Source: Erpobdella octoculata (lineage: Eukaryota; Annelida; Clitellata; Hirudinida; Erpobdellidae). From it: a DNA stretch of 64,000 bases. The stretch is taken from contig OZ022238.1 of assembly GCA_963978895.1 (NCBI GenBank), positions 7,177,150 to 7,241,149 of the forward strand, in the 5' to 3' direction. Under the pieces are notes generated by a model. The model was given only the letters and a program-made list of their open reading frames with translations. It did no database searches and was not told the DNA's origin. Of the stretch, positions 19,074-29,845 are shown in pieces. Position numbers and translations under genes: made by a program. Positions within the stretch are counted from its first letter, which is position 1. Every line of letters begins with the position of its first letter.

Positions 19074-21099
19074 ATGTGTGCATGTGGACGTGTGACAAAC
19101 GCATTCTCACCCCAGGTGGAAAACTAAAGGAGCTTAGCTGGATCAGTACCAGGCTGAGAGCTAAAAAGATCAGTTTGCCAACTCTATTTGTGCACAAAGG
19201 ACGGAGTAGTGTGGAGGAATCGAGCCTAAGCTCAACGTCAGAGAACGGCGCTTCGCTGGGCTGCGTCATCGTTAACATAAGCCATGTACTGAGGCGGAAA
19301 GGATCAGTGAAGGAGCGCTCAGCAGACCAAGAAGATTTTGGGGAAACGAGGCACATTCGTCGAACTCTTTGATCCTGAAAACATGTTAAATGATTAGATT
19401 TCTATGGGGCACAGGAAGACAGAAAATTATTAGCAATGTTTAACTGAGTGCGCTGGCCGGTCGATTCCGCTTGTTGTTTTCTGTTTTTCCTTCATTATTA
19501 TCACGCAGTACATACACGCGTCGAGAGTTGCAAGATTAATCATGTTACAACAGCACATTATGTTGCAAAGTAACAATTAAATATCACAAAAACAAATCAT
19601 ATTTTAGTTTTATGTCAATGACGTGTTTTACAAAACTCTCAAGAGTTCTGTTATAAAGTGACTTACTGCTGTCCTACTGGGAAAAAGGAGAGATCAAACT
19701 AGTGCAGAAGTTTTGAGTTACAATGGTATCCCAAGGAGTTCAATTATTTCGAGGCATATATTGCAAGTTATTGTACTTGTTCATAAAACTATGTGTTTCT
19801 TATTGTGTTTATCTGTATTACAAAATTAAAGTTTTCGAATGTAAAACATAAAAAAAGCACTGGTAATCTTGAATGTAAAATTGAAGTAGAAAAAACTTGT
19901 CCAAATGACAGAACTCTGTCACTTCAAGTCACTTGCTCTTGAAAAGCCTAGGTAATAGAAAAAGCTTTTAAATATTTCTGGGGCCATATTTATTTTCTGA
20001 TAGACATAAAAATATTGGTTTAAAGCAGTTTATGTAGAAACATTTCTGAGATAACGAAAATTACATAGAAATGCATTTTAACTGAAACCAATAGATAGGG
20101 AAATGTTCACAATAACGATATGCAAAGAAAAACAAAATAATACCGACCTTTAAAATGTTAGGAGTGCTACAAACTTTCTTTCAGATAATATATGAGTTAA
20201 AGTACCCATTGTCTTTATTTAGAAAAAAAAATCGCTTTTTAAGGCACAAGAGGTACCGATATGTAATATAGTTGCTCAGACAGGTCTTGTCGGAAAACAA
20301 ATGTGCAGATTGTAATTTTAGCTTCTTAGTTTTTTTCGAAGCGTACAAATATTTTGGTGGATTTAACTTATATTTCTATAATTTTTCTAGTTAAATTCAG
20401 TTTTTACAACTTGAAAAAAAAATTGATTATCATAGCTGTAATATAAATGAAATAATCTCCCACATGAAATAACTAAAAGTAATTATTTCGCAGTTAAATG
20501 TTTATATTTTACACCATGTGCTTCAATGTTGCGCAATCGAGGTGGTGGGTAAAAACCTGACTGCGGACTAATAAAAGCATGACCTCATCTGCGGACTGAA
20601 AAATTTTACCGTTGGTTTTGCTTATAAACGTCACTTACGAATCATTCAAATTATTATAATTATTTTTTAACACTTTGTAAACATAACACGGTCAACCACA
20701 CACAGGGTTGAAGCTAAAAACGCAAATTTAGGCTGGCCTCTTTTTCCATGGTAGGATTCGACGTACAAACTTGCAATGTTATTTTTATGTTTGTAAGAAT
20801 TTGTAAATTTAAATTCTAGTAGTTATTTGCCCGACGGCCGTGTACGTCGTAAAGCACTAACACGTCTACCACTTAACGGGACTACTGCTTATTGACCACC
20901 GGACGTTCACACTTTTCCTAACTTTTTTTTCTTCCCCTTTAGGGCGGAAATTTTCTAAGTCTGCCCGGGGATATCGGGAGTGAAAGAAAAAAATGTCATA
21001 GTCTCTCCCAGACATTTCCCCGTAATTTTTCCCTTGAAAGGTTTTCCCTGAACGTTTCCTTTCGGGTTAGGACATTCCTCTCGGCAGAGATGTTGCGAG

Positions 21100-21300
21100 T
21101 AGGTACTTATGGTGCGAATACGAGTACGACTGCCATAGTATCGAGTACGAGTACGAGTATCAAGTACTACATCTCTGATACTCAGTAATGAGTGAAATAA
21201 CGAGTACGAATACCAAGGCTTCAAGTCTGAGTCCGAGTACGAGTACTTAAAATACGTACTCGATTTGTACGAGTTCGTGTACCAAGTACTACATTTCTGC
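21100..21300. repeat. Degenerate GAGTAC-rich stretch
   Basis: Scattered GAGTACGAGTAC, GTACTTAAAATAC and CAAGTAC strings in both orientations form a decayed relative of the hexanucleotide array at 18.8 kb. It is non-coding. Confidence 0.6.
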
Positions 21301-21435
21301 ATCTCGGCGTGGGAAATCATTTATTAAAAATAAGGTTTTCCAGTATTCAACTTAGGTGTACTTTTGCATCTCCCTAAAGGCGGGGATAATGAGACTAAGA
21401 GAGATACGTTGGGGGAAATGTTCTAGGATCTGCAG

Positions 21436-21680
21436 GTGGGAATCAGTGGTAGATCCAGAGGTTCCTGGTGGGATATGCAGGTACTTCATTTCACAAAAGA
21501 CACACTTTGTTCTCTTAAAATTTGTCACATTTTTTTCTTTTTCCTCTCAAATAAGCTGATGACCGGGAGGGGGTAGTCGTAGGTATTTCTTAATTTAACT
21601 TTTAATTACGGTTATTTTCAAAAAACTGGGTATTCTGCCCAAAAAATTTAATCAATACTCTGGATCCGTCCCTGGAGAAA
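21436..21680. mobile_element. Candidate MITE with short terminal inverted repeats
   Basis: The left side reads GTAGATCCAGAGGTTCC and the right side ACTCTGGATCCGTCCCTGG, an imperfect inverted pair enclosing about 230 bp. The internal phrase GCTGATGACCGGGAGGG recurs near 23211 and 26478, so this is a small dispersed family. No coding capacity. Confidence 0.4.
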
Positions 21681-21954
21681 ATGTTTGAGGGACGGAAATG
21701 TTCTCCGGAGGTGGTAAACATCAAACATTCAAATTATTTATTGCAAAATGTTAGCACTGTTAGCAGGTTCTACGAATGACTTTCCGCAAAAAAGTGAGTA
21801 AATTGCAGTTGAGGTCAGAATTTTACCAGTCCGCTATTCTATAGTATGCAGTCAGCTTTTTACCCTCCGCCCGCAATCGATCGTCACTTTTGTTTTATAA
21901 ATTGCGCAAGCTTGCTGCTAACCGATTCGTTTATGTTTTGTCTTGACTGCAAAT

Positions 21955-22733
21955 ATGCCTGTTAATATATTTTTATTGATATAATATTTTATTAATTCTA
22001 TTTTGTTACGTTTTTCTTGTTGAAGATGCCTGCATTCTGCATTGAAATTATTATACGGAAATAGACTTGAAAATATTCAAGTCTATTGGAATTTTACAAC
22101 CATGGAATTTTCTGTTGTAGAATCTAGATAAATAATTAAGTTTTAACAGTTAATTAAAAATGCTATTGGAAATTACTGGGAAAACTGGATAAGAAAGGCA
22201 ATTTGTATTTAGGTTTACGAAAAAGTATAAACGAAGACAGCGTAGTTATTTATCATTCAATTATTTTCATCAATATTTAAATTAAATTTTTAGCTCGCCA
22301 AAGATCTTTTAAATCCCTCACAAAAGGATGAGAAGCGAAAATGCAAGCTGAAAAGGCTTGTCCAGAGTCCTAACTCTTATTTCCTGGACGTCAAATGTCT
22401 CGGTGAGATTTTGAAAAAAATAATTCTTGTTATAAATAAATTTTATCGTTCTATTTAAACATTAAATAAATAAAATAAAATAATATTTCGACTTTTAAAG
22501 GTTGTTACAAAATCGCTACGATCTTCAGTCACGCTCAGACGGTAGTATTGTGCCAAGGATGCTCTATAGTACTGTGCGTGCCTCGTGGCGGAAAAGCCAA
22601 ACTTACAGAAGGTTTGTTCTGTATTTAAAAAATAATAAAATAATAATATTATGTTATTAAATTTTATAAAATTAAATCGGATAACGAGACTGTTTCTTTT
22701 GCAGGGTGTTCTTTCAGGCGCAAACAGAATTAG
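21955..22733 (+). CDS. RPS27: 40S ribosomal protein eS27 (RPS27), 4 exons, complete
   Basis: Exons 21955-21960 (Met-Pro only), 22294-22402, 22501-22611 and 22705-22733 join in frame to 84 residues, the usual eS27 length. Landmarks are [11 protein letters not shown] at the start, [25 protein letters not shown], and the end [11 protein letters not shown] then TAG. The four zinc-ribbon cysteines sit at 37, 40, 56 and 59 (VKCLGC, VLCQGC), the family positions. eS27 is a component of the cytosolic small ribosomal subunit. The gene is unusual in having only two codons in exon 1 with a weak donor (CCT/GTTAAT), and in several changes from the highly conserved family ([17 protein letters not shown]). 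AATAAA at 22831-22836 is a plausible poly(A) signal. Confidence 0.92.
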
Positions 22734-23460
22734 ATTTGGTTGATCGAAATTGTTGGCAGCTGTTTGTGTTCTCCGAGTTTTCTACAGTAAACAATCGTCT
22801 CGCTTACAAAATTTTGGTCATCTTTCGTCAAATAAAAATGCAGATTAGACGCTGATGACAACTCAGAATAAAAATTGTTTTAAATTTTTTATTGTTATTA
22901 TATTATTATTAATATAAAAAGTTCTGACCAATCTGCTGATCACAGGCTTCTGTTTGGACTGTTTACAAAAAACAAACTAAAACCCGACGATATTTCGTAA
23001 GAAAGGATAAACCTCTGTTCTGTTTTATTGCACACACTTTATAATATTCAACTAGCCAGATAAAATCAGAAACAATGGCTTCTGGTACCAGATCTCAGGA
23101 GCGTCATTTCAGTAAAGGCATGGAAGGGAGGGGGAAGTAAAGTGTTTAAAAAACCCACACAGTTTAAAATTCTATATTCCTAATGCTAAATTTGTCTTCC
23201 TAAAATAACTGATGACCGGTGGGGGGTCGTTGTTAAAAAATTTAAAAAACATCGTAGCTATTTTGTCAAAAATTCATTTTCCTAAAATTCTGCGGAAGGT
23301 TGGCAACTAGTTGCGCAGCCAAACATTTTTTTCGTGAGGGGGGCACGGTGGAGAAACTGAATAGTAAAGAGTTTTACTGAAAAATTTACCACCCACAAAA
23401 GTCAAGGGTTAACGACAGTTTCAGTAATAATTAGAAACAACAAAACCACAAGACATTTAA
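22734..23460. other. Intergenic, with second copy of the GATGACCGG repeat
   Basis: After the RPS27 3' end there is no gene. The phrase CTGATGACCGGTGGGGGG near 23211 matches the 21.4-kb candidate MITE. C/G-rich runs (GAGGGGGG near 23336) resemble decayed transposon ends. Confidence 0.45.
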
Positions 23461-23469
23461 ATTGAAAGA

Positions 23470-23745
23470 GTTTATTACAATATTAAATTCAGCCGACGTT
23501 TTTTCTGCAAAAAAATGTCGATGACTGTTTCTTCATTAATGAAGGTCGCGATTGATGGTTATCTGGGCAAGCCCAAGCAGTCTTGTCTGGCCCATTGTGG
23601 TGCGTTGATAAGATTTGAGTCTGCGCATAGCCGATCTCTCGGCTGTCGCAAGTGGTGAAGAGTTTCAGCAGCGTATTTATCTGCGGATATATGGAATCCT
23701 CAAAATGTTGTAGAACAGCAACTGCGGAATTTCTGTTGTTTCTCT
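23470..23745 (-). pseudogene. hAT transposase C-terminal dimerisation domain, decayed
   Basis: Read leftward, the sequence gives SIYPQINTLLKLFTT, then after a frame change TAERSAMRRLKSYQRTTMGQ, TRLLGLAQITINRDLH, and after another shift EETVIDIF. This is the hallmark C-terminal hATC dimerisation region (AERSFS...LRRLK...TMGQ...INRD) of hAT-superfamily transposases. At least two frameshifts and a stop break it, and no N-terminal part or terminal repeats are visible here. Confidence 0.72.
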
Positions 23746-24060
23746 AAAAGCCTAAAATACTATATTGCTGTAATTTTAAAAATTAAAATAATTATTAGAT
23801 TAAATCTATGGATGCTTAATATAATGTTAGTGGGCTAGTGCATTTTCACTAATTGTTTCTACATTATACTACAAATAAAAATAACATTTTACTCTTGCGC
23901 GTTGCGCGTTGACTAAAACTTTAAACACTCGCTGCAAGAACAGAAAAAAGCTCTGTTGTGAACTATAACACGGTAACTTATTTAATTAATAAAATTTTCT
24001 AAAGCAACTTTTATAATTATTTTTTGCTACTATTTTTGTTTCATAGTTCATTTTTGGATA

Positions 24061-24085
24061 TATATATATATATATATATATATAT
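24061..24085. repeat. Short (TA)n run
   Basis: Alternating TA immediately before the 17-bp array. Confidence 0.9.
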
Positions 24086-25734
24086 CATATTTTTGTGATA
24101 ATCACATTTTTGTGATAATCACATTTTTGTGATAATCACATTTTCGTGATAATCACATTTTCGTGATAATCACATTTTCGTGATAATCACATTTTCGTGA
24201 TAATCACATTTTCGTGATAATCACATTTTCGTGATAATCACATTTTCGTGATAATCACATTTTCGTGATAATTCTCATTTTTGTGATAATCACATTTTTG
24301 TGATAATCACATTTTTGTGATAATCACATTTTTGTGATAATCACATTTTTGTGATAATCACATTTTTGTGATAATCACATTTTTGTGATAATCACATTTT
24401 TGTGATAATCACATTTTTGTGATAATCACATTTTTGTGATAATCACATTTTTGTGATAATCACATTTTTGTGACAATCACATTTTTGTGATAATCACATT
24501 TTTGTGATAATCACATTTTTGTGATAATCACATTTTTGTGATAATCACATTTTTGTGATAATCACATTTTTGTGATAATCACATTTTTGTGATAATCACA
24601 TTTTTGTGATAATCACATTTTTGTGATAATCACATTTTTGTGATAATCACATTTTTGTGATAATCACATTTTTGTGGTAATCACATTTTTGTGATAATCA
24701 CATTTTTGTGATAATCACATTTTTGTGATAATCACATTTTTGTGGTAATCACATTTTTGTGATAATCACATTTTTGTGATAATCACATTTTTGTGATAAT
24801 CACATTTTTGTGATTATCACATTTTTGTGATAATCACATTTTTGTGATAATCACATTTTTGTGATAATCACATTTTTGTGATAATCACATTTTTGTGATA
24901 ATCACATTTTTGTGATAATCACATTTTTGTGATAATCACATTTTTGTGATAATCACATTTTTGTGATAATCACATTTTTGTGATAATCACATTTTTGTGA
25001 TAATCACATTTTTGTGGTAATCACATTTTTGTGATAATCACATTTTTGTGGTAATCACATTTTTGTGATAATCACATTTTTGTGATAATCACATTTTTGT
25101 GATAATCACATTTTTGTGATAATCACATTTTTGTGATAATCACATTTTTGTGACAATCACATTTTTGTGACAATCACATTTTTGTGATAATCACATTTTT
25201 GTGATAATAACATTTTTGTGATAATCACATTTTTGTGATAATCACATTTTTGTGATAATCACATTTTTGTGATAATCACATTTTTGTGATAATCACATTT
25301 GTGTGATAATCACATTTTTGTGATAATCACATTTGTGTGATAATCACATTTGTGTGATAATCACATTTTTGTGATAATCACATTTGTGTGATAATCACAT
25401 TTTTGTGATTATCATATTTTTGTGATAATCACATTTTTGTGATAATCACATTTTTGTGATAATCACATTTTTGTGATAATCACATTTTTGTGATAATCAC
25501 ATTTTTGTGATAATCACATTTTTGTGATAATCACATTTTTGTGATAATCAAATTTTTGTGATAATCACATTTTTGTGATAATCAAATTTTTGTGATAATC
25601 ATTTTTTTGTGATAATCACATTTTTGTGATAATCATGTTTTTGTGATAATCACATTTTTGTGATAATCATGTTTTTGTGATAATTACATTTTTGTGATAA
25701 TCACATTTTTGTGATAATCACATTTTTGAGATAA
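24086..25734. repeat. 17-bp palindromic satellite array, roughly 97 copies
   Basis: A continuous head-to-tail array of CACATTTTTGTGATAAT (17 bp). Each unit contains TGTGAT-A-ATCACA, a hairpin-capable inverted repeat with a single central base. Variants are clustered: a run of TTTTCGTG units near 24139-24262, GTGGTAAT units scattered through the middle, CATTTGTGTG units near 25293-25390, and decayed units at the right edge. Clustering implies local expansion of sub-blocks. There are no spacers, so it is not a CRISPR-like array. It lies about 1.2 kb upstream of the EDEM3 start codon. Confidence 0.97.
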
Positions 25735-26958
25735 ACATCGTGGGCCCCCGTTTATCAGCTAATTTTGGAGGCAGAAGTGTTTAAGCTTTTCACAAAAATT
25801 TTGGAAAGGTACTTACTACAATTGCTCTTCCCAATCATCAGCTCTGATTTGGTGAACAAATTTACAGATATTATTTCCTGGGGATGTATTCCAGGGTGCC
25901 AAAAACTCCACTGCAGTTACTGGGTTTTTTTACTTCTTTTTAAATTTGTGTTAAATATTTGTGTAAGCAAGCTTACCATTTGTACTTATTTATTTTTCAA
26001 ACTCCTGCACAGACCGATTTTTTTAAACCTGACTCGTTCTATAGATACAAAATCTATACAAAGTCCTGCTCATTTGCATTACTACAAAAACCTATAGCTC
26101 AGGTCAATAGCTTTGACACATGCTGATTTTGGTCTGGCCCGATCCGTTTGTCGCCGTTTGATAACCCTTATAGGAAGTCCCGCACTGAACACGTCCCGTC
26201 CAGGGCTCTAGGTCTGCTGCTACCAACTCTGATCAATGTTTTGTGAGTGCAATTTTTTTAGGTTACACTGATGAAATGCAAAACACATTGTAAAAAAATA
26301 GTGGTCTTTATAAATATTTTAATGTTTTTAAATGAAAATCAATAACTGAAATTATACAATGCATATTACCTATTTGCTAACGCAAGGCGCTGCCCCAAGT
26401 TTCAAAAATCATGCATCCAGCTTTGATAGCTACGTAAAAAAATTCAAAATTTTAAACACTTTTCTTCCAACAGAGCAGATGACCGGGAGGGAATATTCGC
26501 AGCTTCTAAAAACTTCTTCTAATTCTTCTCCAAAAACTTTGTAGCTATTTGTTTTTTAAAAATAATTTTTTAACAAATTCCTTAAGGGGTACCCCCGGCC
26601 TTTTGCTTTTTCCGAAGATGGCTGAAAAAATAGCCGAAGTTAAAAAGTAATAAAGACTTGTATAGTCGGGTATCTTATATAAATAGTATTTAAATTGATT
26701 AATATATAAATTAATTAATAATAAATTAAATTTACAATAATTTTACAACATCGTGTTAAAATATACAGTGACCCGTCTTGCGTCTTCGTTGTTTTGGTCT
26801 TGGTTGTCTCTGGGTTGAGTTGTAATAACGCCTGTGCACTGTTTACGTATAAAGTACGTATTTGTGTGTTCGTTCAGGGGTGATACACAATTATGGAAGG
26901 GATTTTTTGAATCATATTTTATTAATAATCCTCTGATATTGAAAACGGGCTTATAAAT
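25735..26958. other. Region upstream of EDEM3
   Basis: No gene recognised. It holds a third occurrence of the GATGACCGGGAGGG phrase near 26478 followed by GGGGTACCCCC (26586-26596), consistent with a decayed MITE copy. The last 200 bases before the ATG should include the EDEM3 promoter and 5' UTR. I see no diagnostic core element. Confidence 0.45.
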
Positions 26959-29845
26959 ATGGGAAGATGGACGCCGTCATTAGTTTCATCGATTCTCGTC
27001 CTCGCGATATGCTTGTTTGGCGTAAGCAACTCTATGACAAAAGAAGAAAAATCGGCTTTGAAGTAATTCGATTTTTATTGGCTCATGTTAGTAGTTATAA
27101 CTAGTTTATTATGATTTTATACATTTAAGGAATGAAGCTCTAGAAATGTTTCACCACGCCTTCAAGAATTACATGGTTATTTTTCAGTTATTTTTATGTA
27201 TAATTTTAAGTGACATTTTGATAATTTATTTAAATAACATTTTTGAAGGATCGAGCTTATCCTGCAGATGAGTTGATGCCATTGAGCTGTAAGGGTCGGT
27301 ACAGAGGTAGTGAACCCAGTAGAGGCGACATCGATGATGTTCTTGGAAAGTCGGTTGAATATTTCTTGAGTAAATTTGGCAATATTTTGAAAATGAGTGA
27401 TTTAATAACAGTTGTATTTAATTTAACTTGTAAAGCTTCTCAGTTTCACTGATTGATTCCTTGGACACGTTAGTGGTCAGTTTGCATTTCTATATAAAAT
27501 ATTAATGTATTGATTTGCATTTAAATAAGGGATTTCTGATACGAGGAACATATGTTAATAACTGTATAGCCTGTAAAACTGGGTAATCTAGTTTAGCACT
27601 GTGAGTCCTTTTTGATAAGAAATAATATTATTCCTTTGGATGAATATTCTGAAAATACAAAAGTGGTCTCATTACAAATTTTTTCTTAAACCCCTCCTAC
27701 TCCTACGTACCTCAATAAAGAAAATGGGAATAAAGAATTTAGTTAATGCATAATAAGGGTTGGACAGAAAATAACTTTGAACATTATACTAGGAGATTAT
27801 TGGAAACCTGATCAAAATGCTTTATTTTTATGAGAAAGAGTAAAATTAGAAATGTTGCGAATTTATGTTGTATCAGTTGTAAGTTATCTTTTGACAATTT
27901 GAGGAAAGCTTGAACATGTTGATGAAAACTATTTTTATATGATTTAGATTCTAGGGGAATTGGATTTGTTTGAAGAATCAGTTAGAAATCTAATCAGGGA
28001 CGTCAGATTTGACAGTGACATTGTCGTCTCTGTCTTTGAAACGAATATACGAGTTATAGGGTCGGTTTTTAGTTTTTAATGTGATTGTTTTTAAAAGTTC
28101 AATAAAGATATTATAAAAATTATTTGAAACTTTGGATTCATTTCTTTCTTTCATTGCAGAGGTCTTCTTGGTGGTCACTTGATGGCAGAACACTTGAAGA
28201 AAAAACTGAATCGAATGAAATGGTACAAAGGAGAACTTCTTGATTTTGCCAGAGATGTTGGAGATCGACTCCTTCCGGCTTTCAACACTTCAACCGGAAT
28301 GCCGTATCCCAGGGTTTAATTATTTTCTAATAGTTACATCAATTTTGTTTTGCTTGTTTTAATTAGCTCCACTTATGTTATGTCTCGGATTCTGGTTTTC
28401 CACAATTCATTTTATTGAACTTATAAATTTTACTATTTTCTTTTTTTAGTCCATGTTTATAAATCCACTATAACAGGTAAATCTGAAATATGGAATCAAT
28501 CATGAAATGTCACGAGCTGGACAAGAGAAGGATACGTGCACTGCCTGTGCTGGTACCATGCTCCTTGAATTCTCTGCTCTCAGTAGACTTACAGGAAGGA
28601 GTATATACGAGGTAGATTTGATATTATTTCTCCGGGTTCTGGGATGTTGTAGCTGGTATTCATATAAAATTTTCCAGTTTTATATTGTAGCTGTTACTAG
28701 CTGGGTCATCTGCCAAGGTTTTTTTAGAGGTTTTCAAAAATTAATAATTTCTTTGTCCAAAGTCTTTTATAGATGGAAAATACTCATCATGCCAATTTTT
28801 ATGCTGGTCCTTGAGTTATTAGAGGTCAAGCACCATCGATTTGCACTTTATACATTAGATAACATTTCAATGTTAGGTAATCTTTTGAAAATTTCACAAG
28901 TCCAATATGATGTGATTTTGTGTTTAAGTTGTTAATGGAAAGAGTAGTGCACATGTCTGTGTGTGGGTCTAGTGCTAGGAATTTTGATCTCAAATAATTG
29001 ATTGCTCTGAGCACGCACTGATTGTTTAAAAATATTTTTTGCATAATCATGGCTTGGATTTGCTGATTCTATTATTGAGAGTTTTTTAGTTCTATAAGCG
29101 GACCCCGAGCTGCTGCTAAGAGCAATGGACACTTTAGTTCGGAACAGAATTTATTAAATCTGTATCTGGCCTGTAGTAACTTGACCCCAAAGAGCTGACA
29201 GACACGAGAAGCGGACACTATTGCTCTTCCCCGTGGGTATCCGCTCTTCCCCGACAGTATCCGCTCTTCCCCGACGGTATCTGCTCTTCAGGACTTTACT
29301 GTAGTCGGAATTGACAGAAAGTTCTTAATTTAAGATTATTTATGGCATCAGGTTATGACATTGATTCCCTGACTTCTAAGATGTCATAGCTACATACTGG
29401 AACCCATTAAAGAAGTGATTTTTAGAGCACAGCTATCATTAGTTGTTTTTTTTTTAACTGACTGATCATAAAGTTAGTCTATATGTTTTCTATTTTCCAC
29501 AACTTTATTTAAATAGGAAAAAGCTACAAAAGCCATGGACTATTTATGGCAGTCGCGTCACAGAGCTACCGATCTGGTTGGGACGGTGATCAACATACAA
29601 AATGGAGATTGGGTCAGAAAAGGTGGATAATATGAATTAGTCAATAGATTAAAATTTTTAAGATTTATCTGTTAAAATTTTTTTAAATTAAAATTTTCAA
29701 GATTTTATCTGCTAAAATTTTTTTAAATTCTATTTTACTTTTCAAAGAGAGTGGAGTTGGAGCTGGAATAGACTCTTACTATGAATACCTCTTAAAAGCT
29801 TACATCATGTTAGGAGATGATGTATATCTTGACAGGTTCAATACC
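26959..29845 (+). CDS. EDEM3: EDEM3 exons 1-9: signal peptide and first half of GH47 domain
   Basis: Residues 1-25 form a signal peptide ([18 protein letters not shown]) before MTKEEK. The GH47 fold follows: [28 protein letters not shown] (Cys64 lies where a structural cysteine of EDEM3 sits), LIDSLDTL, the FETNIR segment, [34 protein letters not shown] and [17 protein letters not shown]. Exon 4 must start at 27436 after TTGTAAAG. The stronger-looking acceptor TTCTCAG nine bases on would hit a stop, so the weaker site is inferred from frame and family. The exon 2 donor (ATG/GTTATT) is also weak. Confidence 0.92.

Larger units (their letters stand above)
14675..21954. other. AT-rich intergenic region with minisatellites
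   Basis: No confident gene. The stretch includes short CA runs, the 24-bp repeat at 17.68 kb, a MITE-like block at 18.1 kb, the hexanucleotide array at 18.78 kb and degenerate relatives of that array near 21.11-21.29 kb. One exon-like stretch (16184-16281) is listed separately. The 5' flank of RPS27 (from about 21.7 kb) shows a TATAAA-like TTTATAAAT near 21894, possibly promoter-related. Confidence 0.5.

Noticed and set aside
18748..19356. Long frame with Cys-Thr and Tyr-Leu repeats
   Set aside because: Translation of the hexanucleotide array; the non-repeat end has no recognisable domain.
19070..19372. 100-codon plus-strand frame
   Set aside because: Open, but it begins in array sequence, has no splice or family support and the opposite strand is open too.
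24086..25734. CRISPR-like repeat array
   Set aside because: Units are directly adjacent with no unique spacers, and the sequence is animal DNA; it is a minisatellite.
27243..27452. 69-codon frame beginning at EDEM3 exon 3
   Set aside because: It runs past the exon 3 donor at 27350 into the intron; only the first part is coding.
28507..28935. 142-codon frame around EDEM3 exon 7
   Set aside because: Only up to 28611 is exon; the rest is intron read-through.
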